A DNA stretch of 44,023 nucleotides from Vogesella aquatica (GTDB taxonomy: Bacteria > Pseudomonadota > Gammaproteobacteria > Burkholderiales > Chromobacteriaceae). The notes beneath the pieces are model-generated. The model ran no database searches and had not been told where the DNA came from. It was given only the letters and a program-made list of their open reading frames with translations. How positions within the stretch are numbered: position 1 is the stretch's first letter; each line of letters opens with the position of its first letter. The translations under genes and the position numbers were made by a program. Location: NCBI RefSeq assembly GCF_028548455.1, contig NZ_JAQQLF010000031.1, forward strand, positions 1-44,023, given 5' to 3'. Positions 39,452-44,023 of this stretch are shown piece after piece.

Positions 39452-40369
39452 GTGAGTGTGGAGATCAGTCACCGCCACATCGAAGTCTTTCGCGCCATCA
39501 TGCTCAGCGGCAGCGTCACCGGTGCTGCCGCGCTGCTGCGCACCTCGCAGCCCACCGTCAGCCGCGAGCTGGCACGGCTGGAGCAGCTGCTGGGCTACGC
39601 GCTGTTCCAGCGTGACAAGGGGCGCCTGCAGGCCACGGCGCGGGCGCTGGCGCTGTACGACGAGGTGCAGCGCGCCTACGTCGGCCTGCAGCGGGTAAGC
39701 GACGCCGCGGCCAACCTGGCGCGGCTGGACCAGGCACAGCTGGCGCTGGTGTGCCTGCCGGCGTTTGCCCACGCCTTGCTGCCGGCGGTGTGTCGCCGTT
39801 TGCACGCGGTGGCCGGCCAGGCGCGGGTGGCGATTACACCGCAGGAGTCGCCGCTGCTGGAAGAGTGGCTCAGCGCACAGCGCTTCGACCTGGGTCTGAC
39901 CGAGCACAGCGAGGCGCCGCCCGGCACTCGCTTGCAAGCGGTGCTGGAGGCCGACGAGCTGTGCGTGCTGCCCGAGGGTCACCCCTTATTGGCGCATAGC
40001 GTGCTGACGCCGCAGCATTTTGCCGGCCAGCCCTTTGTCAGCCTGTCGCCGGACGACCGCTACCGCCGCCTGCTGGACGCGGTGTTCGAGCAGGCCGGCG
40101 TCAGCCGCCAGCTGCTGTGGGAAACGCACAGCGCGGTGTCGGTGTGCGCGCTGGTGCGTGAAGGGCTGGGCGTGGCCATCGTCAACCCGCTTACCGCGCT
40201 GGCGATGGCCGGCCACGGCTTGCAGCTGCGCCGTTTTGCGGTGTCGGTGCCGTACCGCGTCAGCCTGGTGCAGCCGCTTTATCGCCCGGCGTCGCCGCTC
40301 AGCGCCACATTTATCGATATGCTGCAGCAGGAAGCCACCAGCCTGCAGCAAAGCTTGGCCGCGCTGTAG
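39452..40369 (+). CDS. lysR: LysR, activator of lysA
   Basis: A 305-residue regulator close to E. coli LysR itself. RHIEVFRAIMLSGSVTGAAALLRTSQPTVSRELARLEQLLG forms the HTH, and the effector domain contains PQESPLLEEWLSAQRFDLGLTE and THSAVSVCALVREGLGVAIVNPLTAL. It activates lysA when diaminopimelate is high and lysine low. The start is a GTG (39452, or 39458 two codons on), just after ATGAGG. The 113-base gap to lysA is AT-rich with T-N11-A-type patterns. Gene pair and orientation match E. coli. Confidence 0.93.
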   Translation: MSVEISHRHIEVFRAIMLSGSVTGAAALLRTSQPTVSRELARLEQLLGYALFQRDKGRLQATARALALYDEVQRAYVGLQRVSDAAANLARLDQAQLALVCLPAFAHALLPAVCRRLHAVAGQARVAITPQESPLLEEWLSAQRFDLGLTEHSEAPPGTRLQAVLEADELCVLPEGHPLLAHSVLTPQHFAGQPFVSLSPDDRYRRLLDAVFEQAGVSRQLLWETHSAVSVCALVREGLGVAIVNPLTALAMAGHGLQLRRFAVSVPYRVSLVQPLYRPASPLSATFIDMLQQEATSLQQSLAAL

Positions 40370-40581
40370 CGGCCACGCCAGGCTGGCGGGCAAAGTGCGG
40401 GTGTTGCTGTGCCCGGTCAATCAGGGTTGTGTTGCATAAACTTCTGAATTGGCAGTGTTTATTCGCGAAAGACAAGCGCCGTTTGGGCTGTAAGCAGGCT
40501 TTGTCATCCATCTCATATCGGCCGCACTGCCGCGGCCAATCCTTACCATGCGGCGGCGCTGTGCCGCCAGCGGGAGACCCC

Positions 40582-41724
40582 ATGCGCAAGATCGTCATTG
40601 CCCCCGATTCGTTCAAGGAAACCCTCAGCGCCCGTCAGGTAGCCGACATCATCGCTGCCGCGCTGGCGCCGCATCTGCCGCATACCGAGCTGCACACCGT
40701 GCCGGTGGCCGACGGCGGCGAAGGCACGCTGGACGCGCTGTTGGCCGCCACCGCCGGCCAATATCACTATCTGGACGTACGCGGCCCGCTGGGCGCGCCG
40801 GTGCGGGCGGCGTGGGGCATGCTGGGCGACGGCGAAACGGCAGTGGTGGAGATGGCCGCCGCCAGCGGCATTGCGCTGGTGCCGCGTGAACAGCGCGACC
40901 CGCTGCGCGCCTGCAGCTACGGCACCGGCCAGCTTGTCCGCGCCGCGCTGGACCACGGCGCGCGGCGGCTGATTCTGGCCATCGGCGGCTCCGCCACCAA
41001 CGACGGCGGCGCCGGCATGTTGGCCGCACTGGGGGCGCAGCTGCTGGATGCCGCCGGCCAGCCGCTGCCGCCAGGCGGTGCGGCGCTGGCGAAGCTGGCC
41101 ACGCTGGATCTGGCCGGGCTGGACGCGCGGCTGGCGCAGTGCCGTATCGACATTGCCTGCGACGTGCGCAACCCGCTGCTGGGCGAGCACGGCGCCAGCG
41201 CGGTATTCGGCCCGCAAAAGGGCGCCACGCCGGCCATGGTGGCGCAGCTGGACGCCGCGCTGGCGCATTACGCTGCCGTGTTGCACGCCGCTACTGGCTG
41301 CGATGCGGCCAACTTGCCGGGTAGCGGTGCCGCCGGCGGCATGGGCGCGGCCGCGCTGGCGGTGCTGGGCGGGCGCATGCAGGCCGGCATCGAACTGGTG
41401 CTGGACGCGGCAGGGTTGGCCGCCGCCATACAGGGCGCCGACCTGGTGATTACCGGCGAAGGCCGGCTGGACGGGCAGAGCGCCTTTGGCAAGACGCCAG
41501 TGGGCGTAGCCACGCTGGCGGCGCGCTACGGCGTGCCCACCATCGCCATTGGCGGCGCGTTGGGCGACGGCGTAGAAACGCTGCAGCAGCACCATATCCG
41601 TGCTGTATTTGCCTGCGTGGACCGCATCTCCACGCTGGAGGCGGCGCTGGGTAACGCTGCGGCCAACCTGTCACGCGTGGCCGGCAATGTGGGCGCGCTG
41701 CTGGCGCTGCGGGGCAAGCCCTAG
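40582..41724 (+). CDS. glycerate kinase (GarK/GlxK family)
   Basis: A 380-residue glycerate kinase that phosphorylates D-glycerate to 2-phosphoglycerate. Family blocks are VIAPDSFKETLSARQVA (4-20), PVADGGEGTLDAL, GGSATNDGGAGMLAALGA, FGPQKGATP, GAAGGMGAAALAVLGG and GEGRLDGQSAFGKTPVGVA. The ATG at 40582 follows GGGAGA; the in-frame upstream stretch from 40429 is AT-rich and outside the family. It is monocistronic, and no glyoxylate or glucarate genes are near. It has four motif copies (40740, 41019, 41305, 41415) plus one at 41659, the densest run in the window. Confidence 0.94.
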   Translation: MRKIVIAPDSFKETLSARQVADIIAAALAPHLPHTELHTVPVADGGEGTLDALLAATAGQYHYLDVRGPLGAPVRAAWGMLGDGETAVVEMAAASGIALVPREQRDPLRACSYGTGQLVRAALDHGARRLILAIGGSATNDGGAGMLAALGAQLLDAAGQPLPPGGAALAKLATLDLAGLDARLAQCRIDIACDVRNPLLGEHGASAVFGPQKGATPAMVAQLDAALAHYAAVLHAATGCDAANLPGSGAAGGMGAAALAVLGGRMQAGIELVLDAAGLAAAIQGADLVITGEGRLDGQSAFGKTPVGVATLAARYGVPTIAIGGALGDGVETLQQHHIRAVFACVDRISTLEAALGNAAANLSRVAGNVGALLALRGKP

Positions 41725-41808
41725 CCACTGGCCGGGCGGGCAGGGTGTTGCTGATGGCATTGCGGCGGGCGCTGGCAATTGTCATAGTAATGTATCGAAA
41801 CACTACGG

Positions 41809-43047
41809 ATGCCCGCCATGTTCCGCCCCCTGCAAAAGCAAGCCATGACCCTGCTGGGCAAGCTAAAGTACTTCAGCAAGCCGCCCATCATCGTGTACGA
41901 CCCCAGCAGCTACAAGGTAAAAGGCGCCGACGTGCGCGAGCTGCTGGGCGTGCTGCAGCCCGGTGACATCCTGCTGCGAGCCTACGATGGCTACCTCGAC
42001 AGCTGGTTCATCCGCAGCAGCCGCCCGCTGGGCAAGGGCGCCCGCCGCCGTGGCGTGTTTACCCACGCCGCGCTGTACGTTGGCCGCCTGGGCCCGGAGC
42101 ACCGCGCCCGTGCTGCCGCCGATATCAGCGGCTACGCTTGGGATAAAGACCGGCGCATCCCGCCCGAGCAGCTGCCGCAGCACCGCAAAGCCATGCGCGA
42201 GCACTTTTTCGATGGTGTGCTGAAGCCCGACCAGGCCGGAAACTGGCCCGATAACGCCATGGTGATCCACGCCATGGCCGAAGGCGTGCAGATGGAAGAC
42301 ATCCTCAGCTTCTGCCGTTGCGACTACCTGCAGGTACTGCGCCTGCCAGCGCAGTTTCAGGGCGTGCCGCACGCCGAGCTGCCGCCGGTGTTCCGCCTGC
42401 AAGCCGATAGCGAAGAGGCCCGGCTGGCCGGCAGCCTGCTGGCCGACCAGTGCCTGCAGCGCGAAGACGCCACCCGGCTGGCCTGCGCCGCCGCGCTGGG
42501 CAAGCTGGGCGCCGAGTACGACTTTGCCTGCAACGACGTCAAGGCGTTCCAGAGCTTTAGCTGCGCCGAGCTGGTGTTTTATTGCTATCGGGCGGTAGGG
42601 CAGTGGCTGGACATGCGCCCGCGCCTGCACGGCTTTCTGGGCCTGTGGCCGCGCCGGCTAACGGTGACGCCGGACGACTTTACCGAGACGCGGCTGGAAA
42701 CCGTGTGGCAAAGCCGGTCGCTGCGCGCCCAGGCTTGCCTGTCAGAAGAGCTTGTTCGCCAGCACTCGCTACGGCATCTGGCCGAGGTGTTTGGTGTACC
42801 CGAGACATCGCTGTCGCTGGCTGTCCGCTTCGATGAGTTGGCGGCGGATCCGGTTTCGGACTTCAAGCGAAACCAATTCGACATCGTTGACGACGACATC
42901 AGGGATGTCGCAGATAAGCGGATTCTCAAAGAGATGGCGCAGGGGAAGCTGGTTATCCAGACTGTCGGCGACTATTGCGATCACATGGTCCGTTGCAGCC
43001 GCATTCATCCCGAAGAAGTCTCCTTCGTTCTTCGGCTACCCCGGTAG
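41809..43047 (+). CDS. YiiX/YebB-like NlpC/P60 protein with unusual C-terminal domain
   Basis: A 412-residue protein (starts at 41809, 41818 or 41845 are possible; no clear ribosome binding site). Residues about 45-290 resemble permuted NlpC/P60 papain-like enzymes of the YiiX/YebB type: GDILLRAYDGYLDSWFIRSS, the His in GVFTHAALYVG and the nucleophile Cys in FSCAELVFYCYRAVG. Such enzymes act on lipids or amide bonds. The last 100 residues (from about 42740) have lower GC and end LVIQTVGDYCDHMVRC, which resembles the last helix of acyl-carrier-type domains, though the DSL phosphopantetheine motif is not evident. It may be a chimera formed by recombination. The last dispersed-motif copy (42079) lies upstream of this switch. 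Confidence 0.7.
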   Translation: MPAMFRPLQKQAMTLLGKLKYFSKPPIIVYDPSSYKVKGADVRELLGVLQPGDILLRAYDGYLDSWFIRSSRPLGKGARRRGVFTHAALYVGRLGPEHRARAAADISGYAWDKDRRIPPEQLPQHRKAMREHFFDGVLKPDQAGNWPDNAMVIHAMAEGVQMEDILSFCRCDYLQVLRLPAQFQGVPHAELPPVFRLQADSEEARLAGSLLADQCLQREDATRLACAAALGKLGAEYDFACNDVKAFQSFSCAELVFYCYRAVGQWLDMRPRLHGFLGLWPRRLTVTPDDFTETRLETVWQSRSLRAQACLSEELVRQHSLRHLAEVFGVPETSLSLAVRFDELAADPVSDFKRNQFDIVDDDIRDVADKRILKEMAQGKLVIQTVGDYCDHMVRCSRIHPEEVSFVLRLPR

Positions 43048-43234
43048 GTTGAACAATATGAGGTAGCAAGCAGCGTGGGCCAAGGCGGGCAAGTCGTGCC
43101 CACTGCCTTGTCGGGATGACTGGGTGAACATGCTGCGCTTTGCCCGGCCAATGTGTTAACAGTGCTCCGCCAAACACAGCCGCAGCCAAGCTGTGAAAGC
43201 GGTATGCATAGGTAACATTCAACTTAGGAGAGAT

Positions 43235-43528
43235 ATGGAAAAGGTCAATTGTATTGTTCACGGCTGGCAAGAGGAGTCCTTTGTTTGCCAGCACATTGCA
43301 GCTTCTCTAAGTACCGGCAAGCCAGTTGGTTTTCATTGGTCGGTCGAGTCAACATCGCGCCATCCTGACGCCTGGTGTTCTGAATGCGAGGACGCACGAG
43401 TTGAGGCTGGAGGCGAATGGACACCCGAAGTGGAAGAACAGCTGGATATTCAGCTACTGTGCGGTACATGCTACGACCATGCAAAAGCAATCTGGGTCAA
43501 TGGGCGCAAGCACGGTAAAGTGGGCTGA
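43235..43528 (+). CDS. hypothetical Cys-rich (zinc-ribbon-like) protein
   Basis: A 97-residue protein with clear AGGAGA before the ATG at 43235. Cys/His pairs are arranged CIVH, CQH, CSEC and LLCGTC, which suggests two small zinc-binding knuckles. It is acidic in the middle (PEVEEQLD). I do not recognise a family with certainty. It lies alone in a lower-GC stretch, beyond the last copy of the dispersed motif, with 187 featureless bases upstream (43048-43234). It probably belongs to variable DNA. Confidence 0.65.
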   Translation: MEKVNCIVHGWQEESFVCQHIAASLSTGKPVGFHWSVESTSRHPDAWCSECEDARVEAGGEWTPEVEEQLDIQLLCGTCYDHAKAIWVNGRKHGKVG

Positions 43529-43601
43529 ATGCCATGGAGCTGAACGTTTGCCGTATTTTCAAGGCGGTCGGCATGGTTTGTCGCGAGCCTGCCCGGTAAT
43601 C

Positions 43602-43628
43602 GTTGGGCTTCGCTGCGCTCAACCCAAC
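43602..43628. repeat. short palindromic repeat, GTTGGG...CCCAAC type
   Basis: GTTGGG and CCCAAC arms enclose CTTCGCTGCGCTCAA and are followed by CTACGGG. This string is, from memory, a common dispersed palindromic repeat in intergenic DNA of many proteobacteria. Its presence in the 185-base gap between two orphan genes fits variable DNA. Otherwise the gap 43529-43713 holds nothing I can support. Confidence 0.5.
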
Positions 43629-43713
43629 CTACGGGCTGTATTATTTTGTGTTCGAATCAATCTAATACACGCCTGCCAAGGTGGATATTTCACGTTAGGC
43701 AAATTGCACACAT

Positions 43714-44013
43714 ATGAAGCCTCGAGATATTTTGCTAAAAAATTTAGAGCCTAGGGTTATTCCATTTTTCAATAGCCGTGGTTTCCGGTTTTCGAGAGGA
43801 AAGCTTGAGTTCAATCGAACCGTAGGGTCCATCAAGCAGACCGTTACAATTGCTTTGAGCAAGTGGAATAAGGAAGATGATTGCACTTTCTGGACTATGT
43901 GGGGTAGTTGTCGCATCCCTGACGATCATATAAGCAATCGGCTACTCAAACTGAACACAGCACGAGAAGTCATGGGTATCCTGCTACAACTCTCCCGAGC
44001 ACCCAATCCATGA
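43714..44013 (+). CDS. hypothetical protein, DUF4304-like
   Basis: A 99-residue protein, complete (stop TGA at 44011). MKPRDILLKNLEPRVIPFFNSRGFRFSRGKLEFNR and QTVTIALSKWNKEDDCTFWTMWGSC resemble the DUF4304 pattern (a GF-x-R/K block, then strand-rich aromatic segments), a family often seen among orphan immunity-like genes. This assignment is weak. G+C is well below the window average, and codons such as AAA, TTT and ATA are frequent. No ribosome binding site is clear. Confidence 0.5.
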   Translation: MKPRDILLKNLEPRVIPFFNSRGFRFSRGKLEFNRTVGSIKQTVTIALSKWNKEDDCTFWTMWGSCRIPDDHISNRLLKLNTAREVMGILLQLSRAPNP

Positions 44014-44023
44014 TCGTCAAACT

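Larger units (their letters stand above)
193..42087. repeat. dispersed motif GTTGGCCGC(A), 52 copies on both strands
   Basis: Hand count of the 9-mer GTTGGCCGC. Plus strand (32), start positions: 193, 2874, 5150, 6531, 7296, 7609, 9912, 10150, 12944, 15211, 15982, 17465, 19558, 20847, 21974, 22335, 25115, 26449, 28199, 29514, 30237, 32034, 32771, 33003, 33676, 34462, 35537, 37642, 40740, 41019, 41415, 42079. Minus strand (20), lowest positions: 4534, 4852, 5754, 7027, 7810, 12346, 13319, 13934, 16800, 20866, 23437, 26194, 27051, 28223, 36202, 36800, 38478, 39707, 41305, 41659. In 34 of 52 the next base is A. Copies occur in several reading frames and in intergenic DNA. The best-fitting idea is a DNA-uptake-type sequence. 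Confidence 0.8.

Noticed and set aside
38082-39455. 457-codon frame antisense to lysA
   Set aside because: lysA matches its family over the full length; the shadow does not.
40433-40446. GTTGCATAAAC resembling the end of some IS5-type elements
   Set aside because: No matching opposite end, inverted repeat or transposase remnant was found; probably chance.
43326-43754. 142-codon frame overlapping the Cys-rich gene in another frame
   Set aside because: The frame at 43235 has a good ribosome binding site and Cys/His pattern; this one runs through an intergenic palindromic repeat.
1-44023. CRISPR arrays, tRNA genes, prophage or complete insertion sequences
   Set aside because: No regularly spaced direct repeats, no cloverleaf, and no integrase, transposase or phage structural gene was seen in either strand.

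Overview
The window looks like chromosome of a GC-rich betaproteobacterium, most likely order Neisseriales, family Chromobacteriaceae (Vogesella, Aquitalea or Chromobacterium relatives). This rests on the betaproteobacterial-type 5S rRNA at the left edge, the E. coli-like lysR/lysA pair, high G+C and general gene content. The genus is an inference and was not tested. The window carries about 42 protein genes, mostly metabolic and transport genes in short operons. It has no complete insertion sequence, prophage, CRISPR array or tRNA.

Layout. 1-250: end of an rRNA operon (5S) and its terminators. 297-2324: divergent DJ-1/PfpI protein and MocR-type regulator. 2325-2537: a small MITE-like element exactly between two stop codons. 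2538-4260: CynX/NimT-type MFS transporter and its MarR regulator, with a doubled palindromic operator. 4444-10257: a six-gene operon: LolD-like ATPase, FtsX-like permease, LolA-like periplasmic protein, outer-membrane barrel, LytS-type histidine kinase and LytTR regulator. 10360-12115: GH19-type lysozyme/chitinase and MipA/OmpV protein. 12193-16644: truC, a lipoprotein gamma-glutamyltransferase and an orphan peptide-binding protein. 16823-19137: btaA (betaine/homoserine lipid synthesis) plus a GNAT-like partner behind a good Pho box. 19286-22490: a zinc-limitation operon (COG0523 GTPase, variant dihydroorotase, DUF1826) behind two Zur-like boxes. 22653-24955: feoA, feoB and a Cys-rich membrane peptide, with FNR-like and Fur-like sites. 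25101-28411: orphan binding protein, LysR regulator, atypical metallo-beta-lactamase-fold protein and a DsbA-family protein. 28447-28899: an inverted-repeat-bounded non-coding element. 28947-29943: ohr/ohrR with palindromic operators. 30051-38036: CsgG-like protein, isochorismatase-family hydrolase with divergent FtrA-type regulator, LprI-MliC lysozyme-inhibitor fusion, another orphan binding protein, DHA2 efflux pump, and an SDR with divergent LysR regulator. 38100-41724: lysA/lysR and glycerate kinase. 41809-44013: an NlpC/P60-like protein with a compositionally different C-terminus, then lower-GC orphan genes, suggesting the edge of a variable region.

The most striking signal is not a gene. 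The 10-mer GTTGGCCGCA, or its 9-base core, occurs 52 times on both strands (34 with the full 10-mer), in different reading frames and in intergenic DNA. It is absent from the first 2.7 kb of protein genes and from the last 1.9 kb. Its core also forms both arms of a terminator hairpin. This is how the Neisseria DNA uptake sequence behaves, so it is a candidate uptake sequence of a different dialect. The second point of interest is the Pho-box-driven btaA with a GNAT-like protein where the N-methyltransferase BtaB would be expected. This suggests a phosphate-starvation lipid with a modified head group.
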